Assembly (NCBI GenBank): GCA_001800185.1
Contig: MGUX01000011.1
Location: 19,319 to 28,966 of the forward strand
Source: Elusimicrobia bacterium RIFCSPLOWO2_12_FULL_59_9
Lineage (GTDB): Bacteria > Elusimicrobiota > Elusimicrobia > O2-12-FULL-59-9
Length of the DNA: 9,648 nt
Direction: 5' to 3'
The notes beneath the pieces were generated by a model that saw only the letters and a list, made by a program, of their open reading frames with translations, was not told the origin of the DNA and did not search any database. This document shows positions 1 to 7,314 of the stretch, piece by piece. Made by a program: the position numbers and the translations under genes. The stretch's first letter is position 1; each line of letters opens with the position of its first letter.

Positions 1-40
1 GAACCAGAACCTTCGATTTGTTATTGACTAAAATGGACAT
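1..40 (-). CDS. sucD: Succinyl-CoA synthetase alpha subunit, N-terminal fragment (cut by window edge)
   Basis: Only the first 13 codons lie in the window. On the minus strand an ATG at 40..38 opens a frame reading MSILVNNKSKVLV, which matches the usual start of the alpha subunit of succinyl-CoA ligase (E. coli SucD begins MSILIDKNTKV). The alpha subunit binds CoA and carries the phospho-histidine of the catalytic cycle; those parts are outside the window. It follows sucC by 19 nt on the same strand, the normal sucC-sucD order, so the two should be cotranscribed and form one enzyme. I see no clear Shine-Dalgarno sequence in the 19-nt gap, so translation may be coupled to sucC. The call rests on the short N-terminal match plus gene order. 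Confidence 0.8.
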   Translation of the reverse strand, partial: MSILVNNKSKVLV

Positions 41-59
41 GATATTAAAAGTGGTTTGG

Positions 60-1247
60 TCACTTTACCGCCTTTACCACTCTACCACTTTCTCCTTTGG
101 CGGCTTTCACCGCTTTCTTAGCCGCATCTTCAAGGTCGGCGGCCTGCGTCAAGGGCAGCCCGGATTGCGCCAAAAGCTTGCGTCCTTCCTCGACCCGCGT
201 TCCCTCCAGGCGCACGATCAGGGGAACATCGAGCCGCACGTGTTCCAAGGCCTTCAAAATCCCCTCAGCGATGACGTCGCACTTCATGATGCCGCCGAAA
301 ATATTGACCAAGACGGCCTCCACCTTGGGATCCTTCAGCAAAATCTCGAAGGCCTCGCGGACCTGCGCGACGTTGGCTCCGCCGCCCACGTCCAAAAAAT
401 TGGCCGGTTCTCCGCCCGCCAACTTGACGATATCCATGGTCCCCATGGCCAAGCCGGCTCCGTTGACCATGCAGCCGATGTTGCCGTCCAAGCTGATGTA
501 GGAAATCCCGGCTTTTTTGGCCGCGCGCTCCACATCGGTCGCGTCCAGATCCTCCCGGACGGAGGGATGTCGAAAAAGGGCGTTGTCATCCAGGGCCACT
601 TTGGCGTCCAAAGCGATCCAGCGAAAATCCGGCGTCGTCGCCAGGGGATTGATTTCCACCAGGCTCGCGTCCTGCTCGAGAAAAAGCCTGCCCAGGGAAA
701 CGGCGATGGAGCAAAATCCGGAGAGAAGCTCCGGGGCAAGCTCGAGGCCGAAGGCCAGGCGGCGCGCCTGAAACGCCTCCAGGCCGGCCACGGGGTCCAG
801 GAGTTCGGTCAAAATAGCCTGCGGTTTGTCCCGGGCGACGTTTTCAATCTCCATGCCGCCCTCCTTGGACGCGATCATCAGCGGGCATCCCCGCTTGCGG
901 TCCATGACCACCGACAGGTAATATTCTTTGTCGATTTTCACGGCGGCCTCGGCTAAAATCTCATTGACGACGACTCCCCGGCCCGCCGTCTGGTGCGTCG
1001 TCAGAGACATGCCGATCATCTTCTGCGCCAAAGAGCCGGCTTCCTCGGCCGTGCGCGCAGTTTGAATGCCGCCCGCCTTCCCGCGGCCTCCGGCAAAAAC
1101 CTGCGCCTTGAGCACCCACGGCCCCGGACCGGCTTTCTTGATCGCCGCGGCCGCCTCCGGCGCGGAGGAAAATACGCCGGCCGACAAGGGAACGGGCACT
1201 CCGTATTCCTTTAACAGGCGTTTGGATTCAAATTCCAGAAGCTTCAT
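60..1247 (-). CDS. sucC: Succinyl-CoA synthetase (ADP-forming) beta subunit
   Basis: This is the beta subunit of succinyl-CoA ligase, which converts succinyl-CoA + ADP + Pi to succinate + CoA + ATP in the cytosolic TCA cycle. At 395 residues it has the full family length. The N-terminal half (about 1-205) is an ATP-grasp fold: K47 and the glycine-rich AGGRGKAGG loop (52-60) bind nucleotide, and E198/N200 in VEINPL and D214 in LDAKVALDDN are the expected Mg2+ ligands. The C-terminal CoA-ligase domain shows GNIGCMVNGAGLAM (255-268), LDVGGGAN (285-292) and VNIFGGIMKCD (314-324), the standard signatures. The last 20 residues are lysine-rich and variable. The ATG overlaps the stop of the upstream citrate synthase gene as ATGA, indicating translational coupling. 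sucD follows. ADP rather than GDP specificity is the usual bacterial assignment and is not proven by the sequence. Confidence 0.97.
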   Translation of the reverse strand: MKLLEFESKRLLKEYGVPVPLSAGVFSSAPEAAAAIKKAGPGPWVLKAQVFAGGRGKAGGIQTARTAEEAGSLAQKMIGMSLTTHQTAGRGVVVNEILAEAAVKIDKEYYLSVVMDRKRGCPLMIASKEGGMEIENVARDKPQAILTELLDPVAGLEAFQARRLAFGLELAPELLSGFCSIAVSLGRLFLEQDASLVEINPLATTPDFRWIALDAKVALDDNALFRHPSVREDLDATDVERAAKKAGISYISLDGNIGCMVNGAGLAMGTMDIVKLAGGEPANFLDVGGGANVAQVREAFEILLKDPKVEAVLVNIFGGIMKCDVIAEGILKALEHVRLDVPLIVRLEGTRVEEGRKLLAQSGLPLTQAADLEDAAKKAVKAAKGESGRVVKAVK

Positions 1248-2419
1248 GCCTTTGAGTAGTCCTGCCGCCTTTTTTCCACCGGCTCATAGGAGCGCGGCTC
1301 CGGGCCGACATATTCCGCGTTGGGCCGAAACAGGCGGTTTTCCTGCCAATATTCCAGCACATGGGCCGTCCAACCGGCGACGCGGGCGATGGCAAAAATG
1401 GGCGTAAACAAATCCGGGGGAATTCCCAGGGCCTGGTACACCAGGCCGGAGTAAAGGTCCACGTTGGCGTAAATGCCTTTGGAGCCGACCTGCGCCTGCA
1501 TGACCTCTTCCAGCCGCACGTTGATATTAAATAGCCGTTCACTGTCGGTGCCCGCGACCACGTTGCGCGCGTATTCCTTAAAAACCCTGGCCCGCGGATC
1601 GACCGTCTTGTAAATCCTGTGGCCAAAGCCCATAATCCTGTATTTTTTCGCGCGGAAGGACTCGCGGACATAGGCCTCCACTTTGGAGGCGTCGCCGATG
1701 GCGTCGATCATCTTGAGAACCTCTTCGTTGGCCCCGCCGTGCAGGGGCCCCTTCAGAGTTCCTATGCCGCTGACGACGGCGGAATACAGATCCGAAAGGG
1801 TGGAAGCGGTCACCAGCGAAGAAAAGGTGGAGGCGTTCATCTCGTGGTCGGCATGCAGGATCAAGGCCACATCCATGAGCCTAGCCTCGTCTTTGGTCGG
1901 CTGACTGCCGGAAAGCATATAGAGAAAATTCGCCGCATGGTCCAAGGAAGGATGGGGAGCGACGGCTTTTTGACCGCGCCTGAGCCGGTGGAAAGCGGCC
2001 ATCATCGTCGGAAATTGGGCGGTCATGCGGACGGCGCGCTCTTCGTTGGCCGCGACGCCGTTATCCTGGTTTTTATCCAGGTTGCATAAGAGCGAGGCGA
2101 GCGTGCGCAAAACGCCCATCGGGGCCGCGTCTTTGGGCAGCCGCTCGATGTGGGGCGCAATTTCTTCGGGAAGGGCGCGGCATTCGACAAACCGCTTCTT
2201 GAGAGCCTTGAGCTCCGAGGCAGTCGGAAATCTCCGCCGCCACAAAAGAAAACACACCTCCTCGAAGGAGGAGTATTGCGCCAATTCCTCGATGGAATAA
2301 CCCAGGTAGTACAGCCGCCCTTGCTGCCCGTCGATGGAACACAGCCCCGAGCGGGCCGCCGTAACCCCCTCGAGGCCCGCGGAAAAACCGGGATTTGCGG
2401 CAAGTTTCGTGGCGCCCAT
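1244..2419 (-). CDS. gltA: Citrate synthase
   Basis: This enzyme condenses oxaloacetate with acetyl-CoA to give citrate, the entry step of the TCA cycle. The catalytic triad is intact: H227 (in GPLHGGAN), H267 (in MGFGHRIYK) and D321 (in YANVDLYSG). The substrate-binding HADHEMNAS motif lies at 189-197. At 391 residues it resembles the shorter (about 370-390 residue) dimer-type bacterial enzymes rather than the 427-residue NADH-regulated E. coli enzyme, so NADH inhibition is not expected. The ATG at 2419 has AGGGGG 10 nt upstream, and a sigma70-like promoter lies at 2470..2497. It is the first gene of an operon with sucC and sucD, which favours true citrate synthase over the related 2-methylcitrate synthase; motifs alone cannot separate the two. 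The symbol is by function. Confidence 0.95.
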   Translation of the reverse strand: MGATKLAANPGFSAGLEGVTAARSGLCSIDGQQGRLYYLGYSIEELAQYSSFEEVCFLLWRRRFPTASELKALKKRFVECRALPEEIAPHIERLPKDAAPMGVLRTLASLLCNLDKNQDNGVAANEERAVRMTAQFPTMMAAFHRLRRGQKAVAPHPSLDHAANFLYMLSGSQPTKDEARLMDVALILHADHEMNASTFSSLVTASTLSDLYSAVVSGIGTLKGPLHGGANEEVLKMIDAIGDASKVEAYVRESFRAKKYRIMGFGHRIYKTVDPRARVFKEYARNVVAGTDSERLFNINVRLEEVMQAQVGSKGIYANVDLYSGLVYQALGIPPDLFTPIFAIARVAGWTAHVLEYWQENRLFRPNAEYVGPEPRSYEPVEKRRQDYSKA

Positions 2420-2454
2420 ACGCGTTGTTCCCCCTAATGCTGCGGCCGGCGGAT

Positions 2455-2483
2455 TAGACTGATGAACTTAGTATATATATTTT
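2455..2483 (+). promoter_or_regulatory. Possible promoter of the divergent CNNM-EIIA gene
   Basis: On the plus strand TAGACT (2455-2460, 4 of 6 to the -35 consensus) is followed after 17 nt by TATTTT (2478-2483), or after 15 nt by TATATT (2476-2481). This overlaps the citrate synthase promoter on the other strand. The match is weak, and several other TA-rich hexamers in 2472-2502 could serve as the -10 element. The site is proposed mainly because the gene needs a promoter here and no other AT-rich stretch lies upstream. Confidence 0.3.
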
Positions 2484-2497
2484 AGGAAAAATGTAAA
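2470..2497 (-). promoter_or_regulatory. Sigma70-like promoter of the citrate synthase-sucCD operon
   Basis: On the minus strand a TTTACA -35 box (2497..2492, 5 of 6 consensus) and a TATACT -10 box (2475..2470, 5 of 6) are separated by 16 nt. They sit in an AT-rich island within otherwise GC-rich DNA. The predicted start near 2463 leaves a leader of about 44 nt carrying the AGGGGG ribosome site of the citrate synthase gene. The same AT-rich island must also hold the promoter of the divergent gene, so the two may compete or share control. No start-site data support it beyond the match and position. Confidence 0.55.
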
Positions 2498-2508
2498 ATA
2501 TAGGCGCG

Positions 2509-4041
2509 GTGGCCCGCTTCAAAGCGCGCCAGCGCAATTGCATGCCCGTCGCCCTCAGCCTTCTCGGCGCCGCCGTTTGCGTCCTACTGAACGCCTTCTT
2601 TGTGTTGGCGGAGTTCGCCATCATCAAAGTCCGCGTCACCCGCATCGAGCAGTTGGCCCAGAAAGGCGTGCGCCGCGCCCAAGTGACGCGCGAAATCGTC
2701 CGGCAGACGGAAGCCTACCTCTCGGCCACGCAGATCGGCATCACGATCGCGAGCCTGGGGTTGGGCTGGCTCGGAGAGCCGGCCTTCGCCGTTATTTTCG
2801 CCCCTATTTTCGTCAAGCTCAACCTGGCTTCCGGCGCCGCGGCGCAAACCGCGGGCTTCGCGGCGGCCTTCCTCTGGATTACGCTGCTGCACGTTATTTT
2901 AGGCGAGCTGGTTCCAAAATCCATCGCGATCCGCAGAGCCGAAGCCTCGGCCCTCCTCGTTTCCGGGCCGATGCGCCTGTTTTACACTATCGCCTCCCCT
3001 TTCATCAATTTTTTTAACTACCTCGCCGAGGGGGTGCTGTTCCTGCTGGGTATCCCCCCTTTAAAACACCTGGACTTGGCCCACTCGGAGGAAGAACTCC
3101 GAATCATTTTGGCCGCCTCTCAAGACGTGGGCTCCATCCCTCCCCAAAGGATATTCTTTTTTGAAAATGCCCTGGCGCTGGCCAAAAAGCACACGCGCCT
3201 TATCATGACTCCGCGGGAAAAAGTCGTCTTCCTGTCCCTGCAGCAGGGCTGGCCGCAAAACCTGGAGCTAATCCAAGCCACGCGCCATACGCGCTATCCC
3301 CTGTGCGACGGCGGCATCGACCAAACTGTGGGCATGATCCACGTGAAGGATTTATGCCACCAGGTGTCTTCCTCGCCCGATCTTTTGCGCCTTAAGCGCC
3401 AAATCCTCAAAGTGCCGGCGAGCTTCCCCGCGGAACATCTGCTGGGTGAATTCCAGAGGCAGAAAACGCATATGGCCATGGTCGCCGAGGACGACGGCCG
3501 CGTCGCGGGCATGGTCACGCTTGAAAACGTCCTGGAGCAGCTCGTTGGCAATATCGAGGATGAATTCGACCGGCCGAGGCCCATCGATCTCGGCCGGCTT
3601 TTTCATGAGGGAGTGGTTGTTCTGGACTTAAAAGCGGAGACGAAAAAGGAAGCCATCGCGGCCCTGGTGCATGCGCTGTGCAAAGCCAAGGGGCTTCAAA
3701 ACGAACACCAGATTTTTTCCTCGGTTTGGGGCCGGGAAATCAGCTTTTCAACGGGCATCGGAAACTCGGTCGCCCTGCCGCACAGCGCGATCGCGGGTCT
3801 CTCAAAATTCATGCTTGCTTTCGGCCTGTCAAGAAACGGCATAGACTTTCAGGCGCCGGACAAGCAGAAGACCCATCTCATTTTCATGATATTGTCGCCC
3901 ATGGAACAGGCGGGGGACTACCTGCAGCTGCTGGCCAAGCTCAGCCGCCTGATTCGCAATTCCACCATCCGCGAACAAATAATGACCACGACCCGCAAGG
4001 AAACCCTGCTGGACCTTTTCGACGCCTTGGACAAATTCTGA
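2509..4041 (+). CDS. CNNM/CorC-type (DUF21-CBS) membrane protein fused to a PTS EIIA domain
   Basis: This is a membrane protein of the CNNM/CorC/HlyC family, linked to Mg2+ or Na+-coupled cation transport, with an unusual C terminus. Counting from the GTG, residues 13-200 form the DUF21 transmembrane domain: hydrophobic stretches at about 13-39, 112-136 and 150-182, and the family signature GELVPKSIAIRRAE at 132-145. A cytosolic CBS pair follows at about 228-350 (TRLIMTPRE; HMAMVAEDDGRVAGMVTLENVLEQLVGNIEDEFD). The usual small CorC_HlyC domain is absent. Instead residues about 362-508 match the fructose/nitrogen-type PTS EIIA fold, including GIGNSVALPHSAI with the phospho-acceptor histidine at 425. 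The GTG at 2509 has AGG 4 nt upstream. The in-frame ATG at 2542 lacks a Shine-Dalgarno match but gives the N terminus typical of the family (MPVALSLLG) and may be the true start, making 499 residues. Substrate and phosphodonor are unknown; no PTS gene is nearby. Confidence 0.9.
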   Translation: MARFKARQRNCMPVALSLLGAAVCVLLNAFFVLAEFAIIKVRVTRIEQLAQKGVRRAQVTREIVRQTEAYLSATQIGITIASLGLGWLGEPAFAVIFAPIFVKLNLASGAAAQTAGFAAAFLWITLLHVILGELVPKSIAIRRAEASALLVSGPMRLFYTIASPFINFFNYLAEGVLFLLGIPPLKHLDLAHSEEELRIILAASQDVGSIPPQRIFFFENALALAKKHTRLIMTPREKVVFLSLQQGWPQNLELIQATRHTRYPLCDGGIDQTVGMIHVKDLCHQVSSSPDLLRLKRQILKVPASFPAEHLLGEFQRQKTHMAMVAEDDGRVAGMVTLENVLEQLVGNIEDEFDRPRPIDLGRLFHEGVVVLDLKAETKKEAIAALVHALCKAKGLQNEHQIFSSVWGREISFSTGIGNSVALPHSAIAGLSKFMLAFGLSRNGIDFQAPDKQKTHLIFMILSPMEQAGDYLQLLAKLSRLIRNSTIREQIMTTTRKETLLDLFDALDKF

Positions 4042-4054
4042 GGGAAAAGCGGAC

Positions 4055-6127
4055 CTACCTCAAAAACGGCAGCGCGCCCATGAGGAGCGCGTGCAGCCTT
4101 TCGAGTCCGACGCCGAAAACCAGCGCCACCACGGTCATCAGCTTGAGCAGGATGTTTAAAGACGGGCCGGCGGTATCCTTGAGGGGATCGCCGATGGTGT
4201 CGCCGATCACGGTGGCCTTGTGCACGGCCGAGCCCTTGCCGCCCAGGTTCCCCTCCTCCACGTACTTCTTGGCGTTGTCCCACGCTCCGCCCGCGTTGGC
4301 GAAGAAGATGGCCAAGGGCACGCCCGTGACGATAGAACCCACCAAAAATCCGCCGAGACACTCCTTGCCCATGACCGCGCCGACAAGGATGGGCGCGACC
4401 ACGGCCATGACGCCGGGCGCGATCATCTCCTTGAGGGCTCCGCGCGTCGTGATGTCCACGCACTTGGCCGAGTCCGGCATCACCTTGCCCTCCATGAGGC
4501 CGGGGATTTCCTTAAATTGGCGGCGCACCTCTTCCACGATGCTGAAGGCGGCGCGGCCCACGGCCTGCATGGTCATGGCCGAGAACGCGAAGGGTATCAT
4601 GCCGCCGATGAAAAGGCCCGCCACCACCTTGGGATCCAAGGCGTCTATCTTGGCGAGGTTCACCAACTGGCCGTAGGCCACGAACAAGGCCAGGGCCGTC
4701 AACGCCGCGGAACCGATGGCAAATCCTTTCCCGATGGCCGCGGTCGTGTTGCCGATCGCGTCCAGAGTCTCGGCGCGGCGGCGCGCCTCCGGCCCGAGCT
4801 TCGACATCTCCGCGATGCCGGCCGCGTTGTCAGCGATGGGACCGTAGGCGTCAACGGCCACCGTCATGCCGGTCAAGGCCAGCATGCCCACGGCGGAGAG
4901 CCCTATCCCGAAAATGCCCGCAAATCTGTATGCCACGATCGTGGCGATGCTGATGCCCACCAAGGGAACTACCGTGGACTTCATGGCGACGGCCAATCCC
5001 TGGATGATGGCGGTGGCCGGGCCGGTCTTGGCGGATTCCGCGATCCGCTTCACGGCATCCCCCGAGGTGTAAACCTGCGCGATAAAGCCGATGAGCAGCC
5101 CGGAGAGCAGGCCCGACATCACGGCCCAGAACACCCGGTAGTCGCCGTACCAACGGCCGCACAAAGCGAAGGCTCCGAGCGCGAAAAGGATGGAACTGAC
5201 GATCATGCCGCGGTTTAAAGCGGCCTGAGGCGAGCCGCCCTCCTTGGTGCGCACAAAAAAGACGCCCACGATGGTGGCCAATATCCCCCACGCGGCCAAC
5301 AGGAAAGTCAGCATCACGCCCTTGAGGTCGATCAACGGATTGGGCGCGGCCGCGATGACCATGGCCGATAAGATGGCGCCTATATAGGACTCGTAGAGGT
5401 CCGCGCCCATGCCCGCCACGTCGCCCACGTTGTCGCCCACGTTGTCGGCGATGACCGCGGGATTGCGCGGGTCGTCCTCCGGAATTCCCGCCTCCACTTT
5501 GCCCACCAAATCCGCGCCTACGTCCGCCGCCTTGGTGTAAATGCCGCCGCCGCAGCGGGCGAACAGCGCCACGGAGCTGGCGCCCATTGAAAAGCCGGCG
5601 ACAAGATTGGTGGCCGCGATCAAACTATCGGCGATGGGCATGAGCCCGTACTTATGCAGGTAGGCGGTGATGAGAAAATACGCCAAAGAGAAGCCGCCCA
5701 GCCCGATGCCGACCACGGAGATGCCCATGACCGCTCCGCCTGGAAAGGCGATGGCGATAGCGTCGTTGTAGGACTTGGAGGCCGCCCAGGCCGTGCGCGT
5801 GTTGGCCCGCGTCGCGATCTCCATGCCGATGTAGCCGGCCGTCAGGGAGCAGACCGCGCCGAACACAAACGCGACGGCGGTGATTTTGGCGACGGCAAAG
5901 GCCAGCACAAAAAACATGACGGCCACGAAAACTCCGATGGCGGTGTATTCCCTCTTCAAGAAGGCCATGGCGCCCTGGTGGATGGACTCGGAGATCTTCT
6001 GCATCAGCGCGTTGCCCGGGTCCTTCTCCAAAATGGTCTTGGCCAAATAGGCGACGAAGAAAAGGCCCAGGATGCCCGTAGCGAACGCGACGAGCACGGA
6101 TGTCATGTCTGCCAGCAGTAGGGTCAT
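4055..6127 (-). CDS. hppA: K+-dependent membrane-bound pyrophosphatase, probably Na+-pumping
   Basis: This polytopic inner-membrane enzyme hydrolyses pyrophosphate and uses the energy to pump Na+ and/or H+ outward. All family signatures are present over 690 residues: DVGADLVGKVE (202-212), the aspartate-rich DNVGDNVGD (228-236), DNAAGIAEM (433-441) and GDTIGDPLKDTAGPS near 642-656, which bind Mg-PPi. Subtype can be read from two places. GNTTAAIGKGF (459-469) has Ala and Gly where K+-independent proton pumps have Lys and Thr, so K+ dependence is expected. The gate glutamate is E246 in ADLYESY, the position of the Na+-pumping Thermotoga enzyme, not the later position of plant H+ pumps. Na+ or mixed Na+/H+ transport is therefore inferred. 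The ATG at 6127 has AAGGAG 8 nt upstream. It begins 45 nt after rplA with no obvious terminator between. It ends 13 bp from the convergent CNNM-EIIA gene, so the two transcripts probably overlap. Confidence 0.96.
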   Translation of the reverse strand: MTLLLADMTSVLVAFATGILGLFFVAYLAKTILEKDPGNALMQKISESIHQGAMAFLKREYTAIGVFVAVMFFVLAFAVAKITAVAFVFGAVCSLTAGYIGMEIATRANTRTAWAASKSYNDAIAIAFPGGAVMGISVVGIGLGGFSLAYFLITAYLHKYGLMPIADSLIAATNLVAGFSMGASSVALFARCGGGIYTKAADVGADLVGKVEAGIPEDDPRNPAVIADNVGDNVGDVAGMGADLYESYIGAILSAMVIAAAPNPLIDLKGVMLTFLLAAWGILATIVGVFFVRTKEGGSPQAALNRGMIVSSILFALGAFALCGRWYGDYRVFWAVMSGLLSGLLIGFIAQVYTSGDAVKRIAESAKTGPATAIIQGLAVAMKSTVVPLVGISIATIVAYRFAGIFGIGLSAVGMLALTGMTVAVDAYGPIADNAAGIAEMSKLGPEARRRAETLDAIGNTTAAIGKGFAIGSAALTALALFVAYGQLVNLAKIDALDPKVVAGLFIGGMIPFAFSAMTMQAVGRAAFSIVEEVRRQFKEIPGLMEGKVMPDSAKCVDITTRGALKEMIAPGVMAVVAPILVGAVMGKECLGGFLVGSIVTGVPLAIFFANAGGAWDNAKKYVEEGNLGGKGSAVHKATVIGDTIGDPLKDTAGPSLNILLKLMTVVALVFGVGLERLHALLMGALPFLR

Positions 6128-6172
6128 GGAACAATCTCCTTGGCGGGGTCGGCCGAGGCGGCTGCCCCCGGC

Positions 6173-6856
6173 TCAGATTTTTTGATTGGGATTGACGGAA
6201 ACGCCGGGACCCATCGTGGCGGCCAAAGTGACGCTTTTAAGATACACGCCCTTGGAAGAGGCCGGCTTCGCGCGCAGGATCGCCTGCCAAATCGTTTGGG
6301 CATTGGCGACCAATTTGTCCTCGGAAAACGACGCCTTGCCTATCGGCACGTGCACGATGCCGTAGCTGTCGGCTTTATACTCGGCACGTCCGGACTTAAG
6401 CTCCTTGACGGTCCGGGCGATGTCGAAGGTGACCGTCCCGCTCTTGGGATTGGGCATCAGGCCCCGCGGACCCAAAATCTTGGCCAGGCGCGTGATGTCC
6501 TTCATCACGTCCGGAGTGGCCACCAGCACGTCGAAATCAAAAATACCCTTGTTGACTTTCTCGACGATGGCTTCCATGCCGACCTGGTCGGCGCCGGCCT
6601 CGACCGCTTCCCTCTCTTTATCGCCTTTGGCCAGGACCGCCACCTTTTTGCTTTTGCCGGTCCCGTGGGGCATCAACACCACCCCGCGGACCTGCTGGTC
6701 CGATTGCTTAACATCGATGCCGAGCCGCAGGTGCATTTCAACCGTCTCGTCAAATTTCGCGGATTTTGTTTTTTTGACCTGCGCCACCGCCTCTTCAAGG
6801 CTGTAGAGCTTGTCTTTCTCCAAAGTTTTCACCAGGCCTTCCATTCTCTTGCCCAT
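6173..6856 (-). CDS. rplA: 50S ribosomal protein L1
   Basis: L1 binds 23S rRNA at the stalk near the E site and in many bacteria represses its own operon by binding the rplK-rplA mRNA. The 227-residue product is full length (family about 225-235). It shows the conserved core, including GPRGLMPNPKSGTV near the middle, DVLVATPDVM just before it, and the C-terminal VYLKSVTLAATMGPGV. The ATG is separated from the rplK stop by one base, and its ribosome site (GAGGTGG, 7 nt upstream) lies inside the end of rplK, so the two are translationally coupled. The usual next genes rplJ and rplL are absent; hppA follows instead. Confidence 0.98.
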   Translation of the reverse strand: MGKRMEGLVKTLEKDKLYSLEEAVAQVKKTKSAKFDETVEMHLRLGIDVKQSDQQVRGVVLMPHGTGKSKKVAVLAKGDKEREAVEAGADQVGMEAIVEKVNKGIFDFDVLVATPDVMKDITRLAKILGPRGLMPNPKSGTVTFDIARTVKELKSGRAEYKADSYGIVHVPIGKASFSEDKLVANAQTIWQAILRAKPASSKGVYLKSVTLAATMGPGVSVNPNQKI

Positions 6857-6857
6857 T

Positions 6858-7283
6858 TCATTCCACCTCGATGCCCATGCTGCGCGCCGTGCCGCGGACC
6901 ATCTGCATGGCCGGCTCCAGCGCGTCGGTGTTTAAATCGGGCATTTTCTTGCGGGCGACCTCCTCAAGTTGGGCCCGGGTGATTTTGCCCACTTTATTGC
7001 GGTTGGGCTCGCCCGAGGCCTTGGCCAATCCGGCGGCGCGCTTAAGCAGAGCCGAAACGGGAGGCATTTTCGTGATGAAAATAAAGGAGCGATCCTCATA
7101 CACCGTAATGACGACCGGAATCGTCATGCCCGCTTCCATGCTCTTGGTGCGCTCGTTGAATTGCTTGCAAAACTCCATGATGTTGACCCCGTGCTGGCCC
7201 AAGGCCGGGCCGACCGGAGGCGCCGGGTTCGCCGCGCCGGCTGGAATTTGAAGTTTTATCTGCGTCTTTATTTTTTTCGCCAT
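6858..7283 (-). CDS. rplK: 50S ribosomal protein L11
   Basis: L11 binds the GTPase-associated region of 23S rRNA and supports factor binding; it is also needed for RelA sensing of uncharged tRNA. The 141-residue product is exactly the usual size. The proline-rich N-terminal domain is clear (LQIPAGAANPAPPVGPALGQ, then GVNIMEFCKQFNERT), as are PPVSALLKRAAG and the C-terminal rRNA-binding end GTARSMGIEVE. The ATG at 7283 has GGAG 7 nt upstream. It lies 31 nt after nusG and immediately before rplA in the standard order. An ACGGAGC heptamer occurs twice in the leader (see findings). Confidence 0.98.
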   Translation of the reverse strand: MAKKIKTQIKLQIPAGAANPAPPVGPALGQHGVNIMEFCKQFNERTKSMEAGMTIPVVITVYEDRSFIFITKMPPVSALLKRAAGLAKASGEPNRNKVGKITRAQLEEVARKKMPDLNTDALEPAMQMVRGTARSMGIEVE

Positions 7284-7314
7284 AATTACGCTCCGTTCGA
7301 ATTTAAATGCTCCG

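Noticed and set aside
18..956. Long plus-strand open frame (312 codons) opposite sucC
   Set aside because: It is antisense to a fully conserved sucC, has an unbiased, low-complexity composition, matches no family, and is a typical shadow frame in GC-rich DNA.
2454..2645. Minus-strand 63-codon open frame overlapping the start of the CNNM-EIIA gene
   Set aside because: Basic, low-information peptide antisense to a conserved membrane domain and spanning the promoter region; no support as a gene.
3678..4676. Plus-strand open frame (332 codons) running across the CNNM-EIIA/hppA junction
   Set aside because: It is out of frame with the EIIA domain and antisense to hppA, both of which are intact and conserved; no recognisable protein.
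4220..5218. Plus-strand open frame (332 codons) opposite hppA
   Set aside because: His/Gly/Arg-rich shadow of hppA with no domain and no ribosome site.
6140..6982. Plus-strand open frame (280 codons) opposite rplA and rplK
   Set aside because: Antisense to two ribosomal protein genes; composition is a reverse-strand reflection of their codons.
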